Notes: generated by a model from the sequence alone, not told the origin. Positions 15,445 through 24,664 are shown, counted from the stretch's first letter. The stretch: 64,000 nt of DNA from Thalassobacillus_A hwangdonensis (GCF_042675915.1 NZ_JBHTKL010000001.1:930001-994000); one strand, 5' to 3'. A program made the numbers and translations.

Positions 15445-16749
15445 TTATTCTGTAATCATTTCATGAACCAAAGTCGGACGTTCGATAGATGATTCATTAA
15501 TTGTAATGTTTTCATAAAGCTTCGTTTTGACCTCTTCCACATCTTGCTGATTGGAGTAGATGGTCAATAGGGATTCACCTTTTTTCACTTCGTCACCGAT
15601 TTTCTTATGGAGATATAGGCCTACAGCCATATCGATTTCAGACTCTTTCGTAGCCCGGCCTGCTCCAAGCATCATAGCGGAAATCCCGATTTGATCCGCA
15701 ACCATTTCGGAAACATAACCGTCTTTCTGAGAAGGCAGTTCAATCTTATATTGTGCTTGCGGCATCTTCTTTGGATCATCCACAACAGAACCATCTCCAC
15801 CCTGGGATGCCAGGAATGTACGGAATTGTTCCAGAGCCTTGCCGTTATCGATGTTTTCTTTCAACAATTGACGCGCATGGTCAAGTGAATCGGCCTTGCC
15901 TGCCAATACTACCATCTGACTTCCAAGCGTAAGGCATAGCTCCGTCAAGTCTTCCGGCCCATTGCCTTTCAATGTATCGATCGCTTCTTCAACTTCAAGC
16001 GCGTTGCCGATAGCATTGCCGAGCGGCTGGCTCATATCAGAGATGACGGCCATCGTGTTGCGTCCTACCCGGTTTCCGATGCCTACCATAGCTTTTGCAA
16101 GCTCACGGGAATCCTCCAGCGTCTTCATGAAAGCTCCTGCTCCGGTTTTCACGTCTAACACGATGGCATCCGCACCTGCAGCAATTTTTTTACTCATGAT
16201 CGAGCTCGCAATCAGTGGGATGGAATTGACCGTTGCGGTAACATCACGCAAACCATAAAGCTTTTTGTCGGCAGGAGTCAGGTTACCAGTCTGTCCGATT
16301 ACAGAAACTTTGTTTTTATTCACAAGGTCGATAAATTCCTGCTTATCGATTTCAACGTGGAAGCCTGGGACAGCTTCCAATTTATCGATCGTCCCTCCGG
16401 TGTGGCCTAACCCGCGTCCACTCATCTTCGCAACGGGTGCTCCAAGTGATGCGACCAATGGTGCGAGGATCAGTGTCGTTGTGTCCCCAACACCTCCGGT
16501 AGAGTGTTTATCAACTTTGATTCCTTCAATCGATGATAAGTCGATCGTATCTCCGGAATCAACCATTGCCGTCGTCAAGTGTGCACGTTCATCTGTCGTC
16601 ATGTCCTGAAAGAAGATGGCCATACATAATGCACTTGCCTGATAATCCGGGATATCTCCACTTGTATAGTTCTCAACAAAGAAGTCGATTTCTTCTTTAC
16701 TTAGTTCGTGTCCGTCGCGTTTTTTTGCAATCAAGTCATACATTCTCAT
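15445..16749 (-). CDS. pdp: Pyrimidine-nucleoside phosphorylase
   Basis: Phosphorolysis of uridine, deoxyuridine and thymidine to base and (deoxy)ribose-1-phosphate. The 434-residue protein carries the family signature with KHSTGGVGDTTTLILAPL, MSGRGLGHTGGTIDKLE and the Lys/Arg-rich active site region. AAAGGGAG lies before the ATG. It is the last gene of drm-pupG-pdp; the ribose-1-phosphate released by pupG and pdp is isomerised by drm. In B. subtilis pdp sits in the dra operon instead, so the grouping differs. Confidence 0.95.
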   Translation of the reverse strand: MRMYDLIAKKRDGHELSKEEIDFFVENYTSGDIPDYQASALCMAIFFQDMTTDERAHLTTAMVDSGDTIDLSSIEGIKVDKHSTGGVGDTTTLILAPLVASLGAPVAKMSGRGLGHTGGTIDKLEAVPGFHVEIDKQEFIDLVNKNKVSVIGQTGNLTPADKKLYGLRDVTATVNSIPLIASSIMSKKIAAGADAIVLDVKTGAGAFMKTLEDSRELAKAMVGIGNRVGRNTMAVISDMSQPLGNAIGNALEVEEAIDTLKGNGPEDLTELCLTLGSQMVVLAGKADSLDHARQLLKENIDNGKALEQFRTFLASQGGDGSVVDDPKKMPQAQYKIELPSQKDGYVSEMVADQIGISAMMLGAGRATKESEIDMAVGLYLHKKIGDEVKKGESLLTIYSNQQDVEEVKTKLYENITINESSIERPTLVHEMITE

Positions 16750-16776
16750 AAGAAAATTACTCCCTTTCCAGTCCCT

Positions 16777-17598
16777 TTATGCAGGTAACGTCTTCAATGT
16801 TTCTTTTACAAAGCTTAGGAAGTCCTGACGTACCTGTGCTGTCGTTTCAATCACTTCATCATGTGTCAATGGCTGATCGAGAATTCCGGCAGCCATGTTG
16901 GAGATGCAGGAGATTCCCAACACACGGATGCCAGCATGGCTAGCCACGATTACTTCCGGTACTGTTGACATACCTACTGCGTCCCCACCGAGCGTGCGAA
17001 GCATACGCACTTCTGCCCCTGTTTCATAAGAAGGTCCGGTATTTCCAACGTAAACCCCTTTTTGAATCTTCAAATCAAGCTTATCTGCACAAGCTTCCGC
17101 ATGCTTGATCAGTTCACGGCTGTATGCCTGTGACATATCCGGGAATCTGTCGCCAAGTTCATTATCATTTTTCCCTAGAAGCGGGTTGTCGCCCATGTTA
17201 TTGATATGATCTTCGATGATCATCAGGTTACCCGGCTGGAAACTCTCGTTTACGCCGCCGGCAGCGTTCGTAACGAACAATGTGTCGATCCCAAGCTCCT
17301 TCATTACGCGAACAGGGAAAGTGACTTGTTTCATGTCATATCCTTCGTAGTAATGGAATCTGCCTTGCATTGCGATGACCTGCTTGCCTTCCAGATCACC
17401 GATAACAAGCTGGCCTTTGTGCCCCTCGACAGTCGACTGAGGGAAGTGCGGGATCTCACTGTAAGGGATGACGACCGGTTCAGTGATTTCATCTGCTAGA
17501 ACCCCTAGTCCAGACCCAAGGATCAAGCCCACAGTCGGTTGTTTTTCAATTTTTTCATTGATAAAGGATGCTGCTTCTTTCATTTGATTACGATTCAT
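16777..17598 (-). CDS. pupG: Purine-nucleoside phosphorylase
   Basis: PNP of the trimeric, guanosine/inosine-type family. The ATG at 17598 follows GGGAG; 273 residues. Phosphate-binding GSGLG and RFHYYEGY, and base-binding VTNAAGG, SYETGAEVRML and SNMAAG segments are present. It releases ribose-1-phosphate and free purine for salvage. Lies 21 bases from drm and 27 from pdp on the same strand, forming one salvage operon. Confidence 0.95.
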   Translation of the reverse strand: MNRNQMKEAASFINEKIEKQPTVGLILGSGLGVLADEITEPVVIPYSEIPHFPQSTVEGHKGQLVIGDLEGKQVIAMQGRFHYYEGYDMKQVTFPVRVMKELGIDTLFVTNAAGGVNESFQPGNLMIIEDHINNMGDNPLLGKNDNELGDRFPDMSQAYSRELIKHAEACADKLDLKIQKGVYVGNTGPSYETGAEVRMLRTLGGDAVGMSTVPEVIVASHAGIRVLGISCISNMAAGILDQPLTHDEVIETTAQVRQDFLSFVKETLKTLPA

Positions 17599-17619
17599 TT
17601 TCTTCACTCCCATGTAAAC

Positions 17620-18798
17620 TTACTTGATTTCGTTTAAAAAGCTTTTTCCGTGTTCTGGCAATTTGACGTTGAAATTATCTGCGACTGTAGCTCCGATATC
17701 GGCAAAAGTCATTCGCTGATCCAATTCTTTCCCTTGCTCGATTCCTTTATGGTAGACGATCAGCGGTACCAATTCTCTTGTGTGATCTGTTCCGTGGTGG
17801 ACAGGATCATTTCCGTGGTCCGCAGTAATGATCAACAAATCATCTTCCTTCATTTTCTCTAGGACTTCAGGTAGACGGGCATCATACGCTTCCAATGCCT
17901 CTCCATACCCTTGAGGATCTCTTCGGTGACCGTATTTCGCATCAAAGTCGACCAGGTTCAGGAAGTTCAATCCTTTGAATTCTTTATCCATGGAGGATAC
18001 AAGTTTGTCCATTCCGTCCATGTTGTCCGTCGTACGGATTGCTTCTGTAACTCCCTCTCCATCATAGATGTCGGAAATCTTACCTAATGCTACAACATCA
18101 TAGCCATCATCAGCCAAATCGTTCATGACCGTACGACCGAATGGCTTCAAAGCATAATCGTGACGGTTGGAAGTTCGTTCGAATGCTCCTGGCTTCCCTA
18201 CAAATGGACGAGCAATTATACGGCCTACCATGTACTTCTCATCCAGTGTCAATTCACGGGCGATTTCACATATTTTATACTGTTCTTCAATTGGAACAAT
18301 GTCCTCATGGGCAGCAATCTGCAATACGGAATCCGCTGAAGTATAAACGATCAAAGCGCCGGTTTCCATATGCTCCTCTCCTAGCTCCTTGATGATCTCG
18401 GTTCCGGAAGCAGGTTTGTTACCGATGATTTTCCTTCCTGTCTTTTCTTCCAGTTCATTCAGCAATTCATCAGGGAAGCCTTGCGGGAATGTACGGAATG
18501 GCTGATCGATATGCAATCCCATGATCTCCCAGTGACCTGTCATCGTATCCTTGCCGTTGGAAGCTTCTCTCATCGTTGTATAGTGCGCTTTTGGTGCTGC
18601 AGCCTTTTCGATGCCTTTGATTTCACGGATGTTACTCAAGCCTAGACTTCCCATATTCGGCATCTTGAGACCATTCATATGATCTGCGATATGCCCCAAT
18701 GTGTCCGCACCTTTGTCGTTGAATTGTTCCGCATCAGGCGCCTCCCCGATTCCTACTGAATCCATTACGACTAAAAATACCCTGTTAAAATTACTCAT
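17620..18798 (-). CDS. drm: Phosphopentomutase
   Basis: Converts (deoxy)ribose-1-phosphate to the 5-phosphate. 392 residues, alkaline-phosphatase-like metalloenzyme: N-terminal metal site VVMDSVGIGEAPDAEQF, central SADSVLQIAAHE, C-terminal ITADHGNDPVHHGTDHTRE carry the two-manganese ligands. AGGAGG precedes the ATG. First gene of the nucleoside salvage operon with pupG and pdp. Confidence 0.97.
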   Translation of the reverse strand: MSNFNRVFLVVMDSVGIGEAPDAEQFNDKGADTLGHIADHMNGLKMPNMGSLGLSNIREIKGIEKAAAPKAHYTTMREASNGKDTMTGHWEIMGLHIDQPFRTFPQGFPDELLNELEEKTGRKIIGNKPASGTEIIKELGEEHMETGALIVYTSADSVLQIAAHEDIVPIEEQYKICEIARELTLDEKYMVGRIIARPFVGKPGAFERTSNRHDYALKPFGRTVMNDLADDGYDVVALGKISDIYDGEGVTEAIRTTDNMDGMDKLVSSMDKEFKGLNFLNLVDFDAKYGHRRDPQGYGEALEAYDARLPEVLEKMKEDDLLIITADHGNDPVHHGTDHTRELVPLIVYHKGIEQGKELDQRMTFADIGATVADNFNVKLPEHGKSFLNEIK

Positions 18799-18888
18799 TA
18801 CGAATCCCTCCTATGAAATTAACTTCCCTTTTAATGAAAAATTCATGCTTCCATTCTTAAGACGTATGATGTCAGACAACTAAGTTGA

Positions 18889-18930
18889 TAAAGAAATCCG
18901 GTCTCTGCTGGACGAACTCTCAGCAGAGCC
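18889..18930 (-). terminator. Terminator after xerD
   Basis: Imperfect stem GGCTCTGCTG / CAGCAGAGaCC followed on the minus strand by GGATTTCTTT. Weak T-run. Confidence 0.55.
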
Positions 18931-18946
18931 GAATGGTAGCTTTTTC

Positions 18947-19834
18947 TTATGCTCTAGGGTGATAGGAACGGTACACATCCTTCAACCTGGTCTTTGTCAC
19001 ATGCGTATAGATTTGGGTGGTCGAAATGTCTGCGTGCCCAAGCATTTCCTGGACTGCTCTCAGATCGGCACCGTTTTCCAGCAAATGGGTTGCAAAGGAA
19101 TGTCTCAGCGTATGCGGCGTGATTTCCTTTTTGACACCTGCCTGAACAGCAATCGCTTTCAGGATTTTCCAGAATCCCTGCCGTGACAGTGGTCTTCCGT
19201 GCTGATTGACAAACAGTTCTTCGGTCCGCTTTCCTTTAACCAATGGACTGCGTGCCCGATCAAGATAATCTTCCACAGCTTCTTTCGCCATATCCCCAAG
19301 TGGAATGATCCTCTCTTTTGAGCCTTTCCCCATGCAACGGACGAACCCCATCGTCAAATGGAGGTCTGTCACCTTCAATCCCATCAGTTCCGAGACCCTG
19401 AGCCCTGTGGCATAAAGCATTTCCAGCATGGCACGGTTCCGGATGGTAAGTGGATCGTCACCTGGGAGCTGAAGAAGTTTTTCCACTTCATCGGAAGAAA
19501 GCACCTTTGGCAGCTTTCGATCCTTTTTCGGCGTTTCGATATGTAGGCTAGGGTCCTGTCCGGCAAGCTTCTCCCTGACGAGGAACTGATGGAACAGCCT
19601 GACCGATGAAAGCAAACGCGCAATGGTGGCTGCCGATCGATCCTGATCGTTCAAATGATGCAGATATCTCATAATTTGGTTCCTTGTAACATCCTCCCAG
19701 CTCTCAAGCTGCAAGGATGCAGATAAAAAGGTCTGGTACTGATTCAAATCCCGTTTATAGGATTTGATCGTATTATCTGAAAGTCCTCTCTCCACTGTCA
19801 AATAGTGAAAAAAATCCTCTAATGCATGCTGCAT
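18947..19834 (-). CDS. xerD: Tyrosine recombinase XerD
   Basis: Site-specific recombinase that resolves chromosome dimers at dif. 295 residues with an N-terminal SAM-like domain and a C-terminal catalytic domain: Arg in ATGLRVSELMGL, HTLRHSFATHLL (His and Arg), LGHADISTTQIYTH (His and the nucleophile Tyr). GGGAGAG precedes the ATG. It is three bases from the yqzK stop, so co-transcribed; the fur-yqzK-xerD order is the B. subtilis one. Confidence 0.96.
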   Translation of the reverse strand: MQHALEDFFHYLTVERGLSDNTIKSYKRDLNQYQTFLSASLQLESWEDVTRNQIMRYLHHLNDQDRSAATIARLLSSVRLFHQFLVREKLAGQDPSLHIETPKKDRKLPKVLSSDEVEKLLQLPGDDPLTIRNRAMLEMLYATGLRVSELMGLKVTDLHLTMGFVRCMGKGSKERIIPLGDMAKEAVEDYLDRARSPLVKGKRTEELFVNQHGRPLSRQGFWKILKAIAVQAGVKKEITPHTLRHSFATHLLENGADLRAVQEMLGHADISTTQIYTHVTKTRLKDVYRSYHPRA

Positions 19835-19837
19835 CTT

Positions 19838-20056
19838 CTACTCTCCCAATTGATAAAAGATTGATAACCTCTCTGCCCAATCCATCTGGTCCTGATTGAA
19901 AACTTTCACTGCAGAACCTTGAGGAGGGTCATATCGATGCTGACGTTCATATTCCATATGGACCATCCGCAATGCTACATAGAAAAAAGACGTGCATACT
20001 ACAAACACGGCCATCACTTTAAATGTATCCAACATAAAAGATTTAGCTTGTCCCAT
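19838..20056 (-). CDS. yqzK: YqzK family protein (DUF4227)
   Basis: 72-residue protein with one N-terminal membrane helix (DTFKVMAVFVVCTSFFYVAL) followed by a short hydrophilic tail with HRYDPPQGSAVKVF, as in the YqzK/DUF4227 family of unknown function. The ATG at 20056 follows AAAGGAG; a TTG two codons earlier is also possible but the ribosome site favours the ATG. Sits between fur and xerD as in B. subtilis. Confidence 0.88.
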   Translation of the reverse strand: MGQAKSFMLDTFKVMAVFVVCTSFFYVALRMVHMEYERQHRYDPPQGSAVKVFNQDQMDWAERLSIFYQLGE

Positions 20057-20209
20057 GAGCAAAACTCCTTTGTCATCCTCATTATCAAACTATGCTGGAC
20101 GAAAGGATTTATACATCAAAGGAGCCATTCTACCATTAACCTACATGATTTCGTTTACATTGTAAAGAAAACATTTTCATTGCCCGTAGTGCACCATGTA
20201 ATCGACTTG

Positions 20210-20245
20210 AACAACAAAAGGTGAATACGCGATCGCATTCACCTT
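20210..20245 (-). terminator. Terminator after fur
   Basis: AAGGTGAAT / ATTCACCTT stem with a 10-base loop, then TTTTGTTGTT on the minus strand. Confidence 0.65.
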
Positions 20246-20262
20246 ACATCCATTTACAATTT

Positions 20263-20715
20263 TTAAGCTTTAACCGTTACCTCTTGGCACACACGGCATA
20301 CCCCATGGAAGGTAAGTCTGTGGTCTTTCACCTGGAATCCCCACTGGGTTTCCACCAGCTTCTCCACGTCACCTAACAGATCCTCTTCAATCTCCTCCAC
20401 TGCTCCACATTCTATGCAGACCAGGTGGTGGTGAAAATGCTCCGCACCTTCCTTACGTAAATCATAACGGGAAACACCGTCACCAAAGTTGATTTTGTCG
20501 ACGACTTTCAACTCTGATAACAATTCCAATGTACGATAAACGGTGGCAAGGCCGATTTCCGGCGCCTTCTCTTTCACTAGGAGGTAGACATCTTCTGCAC
20601 TTAAATGATCCTCTTCATTTTCCAATAAGACCCTTACGGTAGCCTCACGCTGCGGGGTCAGCTTATAACTTTGAGAATGCAACTGCTTTTTGATCTTGTC
20701 AATGCGATGTTCCAC
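20263..20715 (-). CDS. fur: Ferric uptake regulator Fur
   Basis: Iron-responsive repressor. GTG start at 20715 follows GGGAGG; the longer frame upstream runs through the promoter. 150 residues (149 in B. subtilis). N-terminal winged helix with LTPQREATV and GLATVYRTLELL; metal-binding HFHHHLVC; structural zinc site from C100/C103 and C140/C143. Promoter and PerR-type box are visible upstream, implying peroxide-linked control as known for B. subtilis fur. Confidence 0.96.
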   Translation of the reverse strand: MEHRIDKIKKQLHSQSYKLTPQREATVRVLLENEEDHLSAEDVYLLVKEKAPEIGLATVYRTLELLSELKVVDKINFGDGVSRYDLRKEGAEHFHHHLVCIECGAVEEIEEDLLGDVEKLVETQWGFQVKDHRLTFHGVCRVCQEVTVKA

Positions 20716-20746
20716 GTATGCGTCCCTCCCTTGCCATTCCAACTTA

Positions 20747-20775
20747 ATTATATGCAGAGAAGGAACTGGTGTCAA
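20747..20775 (-). promoter_or_regulatory. Sigma-A promoter of fur
   Basis: Minus strand TTGACA, exactly 17 bases, TATAAT: a perfect consensus promoter ending about 32 bases before the fur GTG. Confidence 0.85.
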
Positions 20776-20776
20776 A

Positions 20777-20791
20777 TTAAAATAATTATAA
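20777..20791. promoter_or_regulatory. PerR-type operator upstream of fur
   Basis: TTAAAATAATTATAA differs from the PerR box TTATAATNATTATAA at one position. It lies one base upstream of the fur -35. PerR represses fur in B. subtilis; the same is inferred here. A weaker Fur-like site TGATTTTCATTCTCA is at 20817-20831. Confidence 0.7.
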
Positions 20792-20842
20792 TCTGAAAGT
20801 AAAAAACACAATTAAATGATTTTCATTCTCAATTAAAGAGCT

Positions 20843-21496
20843 TCACTTTGCGTAGATCCATTGGACAATCGCTTCGAGTCCTTGGCTTGCGATGAAGGCT
20901 TCTATGAATGCTGCCACAATCAGGCAGGCGAACAACAGGAGAAAGATTGTTCCATATTGGACGAATAGACGCATCACGGGCTGGTGCATCCGCTTTGAGA
21001 ACAACTGTCTGAACAATGCGATTGAAAATATCATCGCTATCGCTCCTGCGATCAAATAAATCGGGATGATCAACAGGTTCTGAGGTGCAATCGATACAGA
21101 TGAAATCAAAAAACCGTACCACCCCATCTGATTCACGAGGAAACCTACAGAAAAGCCGACAACGAGCCCTTTGATGAATAACAGTACTGTGATGATCGGC
21201 ATACCGATCACAGATATACCTAAAATAAAAATCAAGAGCATGTATTTCAAGTGATAAAAAAGACTGTCCCAGAATAATGCCGGCATTGCGATGGAAGTAC
21301 CGTCCGTCGTCTGTTTGAAAAATTGATTCAAATAAAAGTAAAGATCCTGTTTCTGTATGACATTCATGCTGTTTACAATGACAGCTCCGAATATGATTCC
21401 AATCAGAAACAGTACGGAGATGAATACATAAATGTTCATATATGCAGCTACATGATTTTTCATCGCTCGTTGCTGGACGTACATGTGAATTCCCAT
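20843..21496 (-). CDS. spoIIM: Stage II sporulation protein M
   Basis: Membrane component of the SpoIIDMP engulfment complex that anchors the peptidoglycan hydrolases SpoIID and SpoIIP in the mother-cell membrane. 217 residues with five predicted helices and the SpoIIM family segments FWDSLFYHLKYMLLIFILG and GLVVGFSVGFLVNQMGWYGF. The ATG at 21496 or the one at 21484 could be the start; neither has a strong ribosome site (GGGATGGGA favours 21484). Lies between fur and the yqxK remnant. Confidence 0.93.
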   Translation of the reverse strand: MGIHMYVQQRAMKNHVAAYMNIYVFISVLFLIGIIFGAVIVNSMNVIQKQDLYFYLNQFFKQTTDGTSIAMPALFWDSLFYHLKYMLLIFILGISVIGMPIITVLLFIKGLVVGFSVGFLVNQMGWYGFLISSVSIAPQNLLIIPIYLIAGAIAMIFSIALFRQLFSKRMHQPVMRLFVQYGTIFLLLFACLIVAAFIEAFIASQGLEAIVQWIYAK

Positions 21497-21562
21497 CCCT
21501 TCATCCGCTATCTATTACAACTCTATGAACAGGATGAGGAAAGTAGACCAAGCTTTCTACGG

Positions 21563-21811
21563 TCAGTCTACGATTTTTCCATAAGTGCCACCTCCACCGG
21601 CAGTAATATGGAGTTTACCTTTTCGCATGGAAAGGAGCGTCGAAGCTATCTTTTCAGCTACTACTTCTTTCAATGCTTGATAGGATGCCTGGTGAAGGAC
21701 GGCCATTTCGGATCCAAAAGCTTCAACTAGGCGCTGATAGGTTTTTGGTCCGAGACCTGGAAGGTATTCAAGTGGTACCTGATAATGATAGGAAGGTCTT
21801 CTATCATTTTC
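21563..21811 (-). pseudogene. yqxK: 3' remnant of yqxK (endonuclease Q-like protein)
   Basis: Only about 82 codons remain, open from a TGA at 21812 and without a start codon in front. The readable part is VPLEYLPGLGPKTYQRLVEAFG (helix-hairpin-helix type) ... LLSMRKGKLHITAGGGGTYGKIV, the conserved C-terminal end of EndoQ/YqxK proteins, which are normally about 370-390 residues. It overlaps the nudF stop. In B. subtilis yqxK lies exactly here between spoIIM and nudF, so a deletion has removed most of the gene. Confidence 0.7.
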
Positions 21812-22343
21812 TCATTCTCAAATACAGAAGTGCATAAGCAGTCTTTGCATCATGGACGCGCTCTTCCTTCACAAGCTTCTCTGCTTCTTCCAATGAGAGT
21901 TCCAACAATTCAACGAACTCATCTTCGTCACCTTCGACATTCTCTTTCAACTGTTTAAGCTCATCCGTAAAATACAGGTAGATGATTTCATCCGCAAATC
22001 CGGGCGATGTATAAAACGATGTAATATATTGAAGATTGTCGGTCGTATAACCTGTTTCTTCTTCCAATTCACGCTTTGCCGTAACATGCGGCTCCTCACC
22101 AGGCTCCAGTTTACCTGCCGGAATTTCAACAATGCTCTTCTCCAGCGGTTTACGGTACTGTTCTACCATGACTACTTTGTCATCATCAGTAAGCGCAATG
22201 ATCGCCACAGCCCCCGGATGCTTGATGATTTCCCGTTTAGACGTAGCGCCATCGGGTAAAGTAACACTGTCCACTTGCAGTTTCACGACTTTCCCATCAT
22301 ATATTTCTTGCGTTTCAACTGTTTTTTCTTCAAACTTTTTCAT
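21804..22343 (-). CDS. nudF: ADP-ribose pyrophosphatase (Nudix)
   Basis: Hydrolyses ADP-ribose to AMP and ribose-5-phosphate. Start ATG 22343 after GGAAGGG; 179 residues (185 in B. subtilis). Nudix box GKLEPGEEPHVTAKRELEEETGY is complete, preceded by EIPAG, and the N-terminal strand-swap domain (YDGKVVKLQVDSVTLPDG) is typical of dimeric ADPRases. Divergent from yqkF; overlaps the yqxK remnant at its 3' end. Confidence 0.94.
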   Translation of the reverse strand: MKKFEEKTVETQEIYDGKVVKLQVDSVTLPDGATSKREIIKHPGAVAIIALTDDDKVVMVEQYRKPLEKSIVEIPAGKLEPGEEPHVTAKRELEEETGYTTDNLQYITSFYTSPGFADEIIYLYFTDELKQLKENVEGDEDEFVELLELSLEEAEKLVKEERVHDAKTAYALLYLRMRK

Positions 22344-22433
22344 ATCGAAGCACCCTTCCAAACAGATTCTAGGCTTATTCTAACATAGTGTGAAAAATTG
22401 CACGCCACAAACCATTCTGAGAGGATGAACATA

Positions 22434-23354
22434 ATGAATAAACGGCAATTAGGAAAATCCGATCTCTACTTATCTGAAATCAGTCTCGGCTGCATGAGTC
22501 TCGGTACTGATGAGAAAAAAGCTTCCCGAATTATAGACGAGGCCCTTGACGCAGGGATCAATTATCTGGATACAGCCGACCTTTATGACTTTGGAAGAAA
22601 TGAAGAGATTGTAGGTAAAGCAATCAAAAACCGCCGGCAGGATATCCTGCTCGGGTCGAAAGTGGGCAACAATTTCGACCGTAACAAAGAAGACTGGTTT
22701 TGGGATCCATCCAAGGAACATATCAAAAAAGGTGTGAAAGACAGCCTCCAGAGGCTCGGGACCGATTATATCGATCTATATCAACTTCACGGAGGGACAA
22801 TCGAGGACAATATCGATGAATCGATCGAGGCTTTCGAAGAATTGAAGCAGGAAGGTGTCATCCGTGAATACGGAATCAGCTCGATCCGACCAAATGTGAT
22901 TCGAGAATATGCGAAGCGATCCAATATCGTCAGTGTAATGATGCAATACAATGCATTGGACAGGCGTCCTGAAGAAGAGATGCTCGACTTTCTCCATGGG
23001 AATGATATCAGCGTGCTGGCACGTGGCCCGTTGGCAAAAGGGATGCTTAGTGATCATGCTAAAGAAGTCGCAACCAAGAAAGCGGATGACGGCTTCCTTC
23101 AATACAGCAAGGAAGAAATGCTTGCCATCACAGAACAGTACACCGATTATGCGAGTGGTGAGCGAAGTCTGAATGCTCTGGCGCTCCAATATGTCCTTCA
23201 TCACCCTGCAGTTGCATCCGCAGTCTTCGGAGCGAGTTCCGTTGATCAGCTGCACGAGAACCTGGGCTATTTGGAAGCTGCCCCTATGACAGAGCAGCTA
23301 TTCGGTGAACTTCAGGCACTTACCAAGCCGATCAAATACGACAAGCATCGATAG
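22434..23354 (+). CDS. yqkF: Aldo/keto reductase YqkF
   Basis: NADPH-dependent oxidoreductase of the AKR superfamily. ATG 22434 after GAGAGG gives 306 residues, the same length as B. subtilis YqkF. Catalytic Asp and Tyr in YLDTADLYDFG, then LGSKVGN (Lys), QLHGGTIEDNIDESIEAFEELKQEGVIREYGISSIRPNVI, which is nearly identical to YqkF as I recall it. Physiological substrate unknown. Divergent to nudF; ended by a bidirectional hairpin. Confidence 0.93.
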   Translation: MNKRQLGKSDLYLSEISLGCMSLGTDEKKASRIIDEALDAGINYLDTADLYDFGRNEEIVGKAIKNRRQDILLGSKVGNNFDRNKEDWFWDPSKEHIKKGVKDSLQRLGTDYIDLYQLHGGTIEDNIDESIEAFEELKQEGVIREYGISSIRPNVIREYAKRSNIVSVMMQYNALDRRPEEEMLDFLHGNDISVLARGPLAKGMLSDHAKEVATKKADDGFLQYSKEEMLAITEQYTDYASGERSLNALALQYVLHHPAVASAVFGASSVDQLHENLGYLEAAPMTEQLFGELQALTKPIKYDKHR

Positions 23355-23369
23355 AGTCTATATCAAATA

Positions 23370-23408
23370 CAATTCCCAAGGCGTCCTGTCCCGGTCACCT
23401 TGGGATTG
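23370..23408. terminator. Hairpin between yqkF and the MFS gene
   Basis: CAATTCCCAAGG / CCTTGGGATTG stem between two convergent genes; short T-runs on both sides. Confidence 0.6.
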
Positions 23409-23422
23409 TTCACTTTTCGGGA

Positions 23423-24664
23423 TCATCCTATTTCCTTGATCGTGCGAATATCCTTGTCAAAGAAAATAAGGCTGCCCCACAAGGATACCCATATCCCTGC
23501 AATTACATAAACAAAGCTCGCTGATGACTGATCAGCCACATAGCCTCCAATGATGGAAACTGCCGGAATCATGAATGCAGCAATCGCACCCATCAAATTC
23601 TTTACACGTCCTCTGTATTCATCCTGCACTAGTGTGATCATCAGTGAAGAAAATGCGATATTGAAAACAGTCAGGCAAAAGGTCATGATGAAATATACGG
23701 CCATCCCACTATATAAATCAGTCAACGTCCCCACTGTCAGGATCGTAACTCCTGCCAAGGTGATGCTGATACCGAAAACAAGGTATGGCTTTAAACTGTT
23801 TACGATATTTTTTGCGAACAGCCCCACTAAAATGCCTGCGCACGCTCCTATGGTGTGAAACCATCCGAATACAACAGCCCCTGCCCCGTATTGCTCCTGG
23901 ACAATGACCACAAATAAGGGGCCGATGACAGAAGCAACATTCAGGACCATCCCGATCCATATCAACTTGTATAAAGGGCGATGTGATCGCATGAGTTTGA
24001 AAGCATCCTTCAAATCTGCTACATATGAACTGAACTGTTTTTTTTCCATAGCTGCAGCTGACTCATTTACAATATCTTTATTATGTAAAGTCGTTACAAT
24101 CAGAAGATTCAATAATAGACTTGCGACGATATATACGACTGAATGTGTAAGCATCACGCCGATAAAGCCAATCGCTGCAATCAGAAAACCACTGAGTGAT
24201 TTGCCGAGGATGATCGATACTTGTGAAGTGGAAGAGATATAGCCACTCACTTGCACAATCCGTTCCATTCCTACGATTCTTGGCAGCAGTTTGTTCTTCG
24301 CTGGACCAACCGTTACCATCCCGATTTCATGTAGAATGACTCCAAGGTAAAGAAGAATGATAAAGTAATCGTTAAGATAAAAATAAAAGAGTGAGACACT
24401 CAGCCCCACCAGCACCATGATAAGGAAACCCAGCTGCATCGCCCGTTTCGGTTCCCTTCGGTCTACAAATACACCGATAAATGGCCCGAGGATGATTTGG
24501 GTGACAAAGCTGATCGCAGTTATGAAGGAAGCGAATAACGCAGATTGCGTCTGTTCATAGACATACCAGAAGATGACGACATCATAAATGCTGTCTGCCA
24601 GTGCGGTCAAAAATTGATTGGTTACAATTACTCCCATATTCCTTTTAACATTTGCTTTGGCCAT
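23423..24664 (-). CDS. MFS transporter
   Basis: 413-residue protein with 12 predicted membrane helices and the MFS A-type loop between helices 2 and 3 (GVFVDRREPKRAMQLG). N-terminus (NMGVIVTNQFLTALADSIYDVVIFWYVYE) resembles the multidrug/macrolide-efflux branch of MFS (DUF/MFS_3-like). ATG 24664 follows GAAGGAGGG. It stands alone between hairpins. The substrate cannot be deduced. This gene interrupts the yqkF-yqkE neighbourhood known from B. subtilis. Confidence 0.85.
   Translation of the reverse strand: MAKANVKRNMGVIVTNQFLTALADSIYDVVIFWYVYEQTQSALFASFITAISFVTQIILGPFIGVFVDRREPKRAMQLGFLIMVLVGLSVSLFYFYLNDYFIILLYLGVILHEIGMVTVGPAKNKLLPRIVGMERIVQVSGYISSTSQVSIILGKSLSGFLIAAIGFIGVMLTHSVVYIVASLLLNLLIVTTLHNKDIVNESAAAMEKKQFSSYVADLKDAFKLMRSHRPLYKLIWIGMVLNVASVIGPLFVVIVQEQYGAGAVVFGWFHTIGACAGILVGLFAKNIVNSLKPYLVFGISITLAGVTILTVGTLTDLYSGMAVYFIMTFCLTVFNIAFSSLMITLVQDEYRGRVKNLMGAIAAFMIPAVSIIGGYVADQSSASFVYVIAGIWVSLWGSLIFFDKDIRTIKEIG

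Noticed and set aside
21497..21560. Sigma-E promoter for spoIIM
   Set aside because: CATAGAGT is present but without an acceptable -35 at 13-15 bases.
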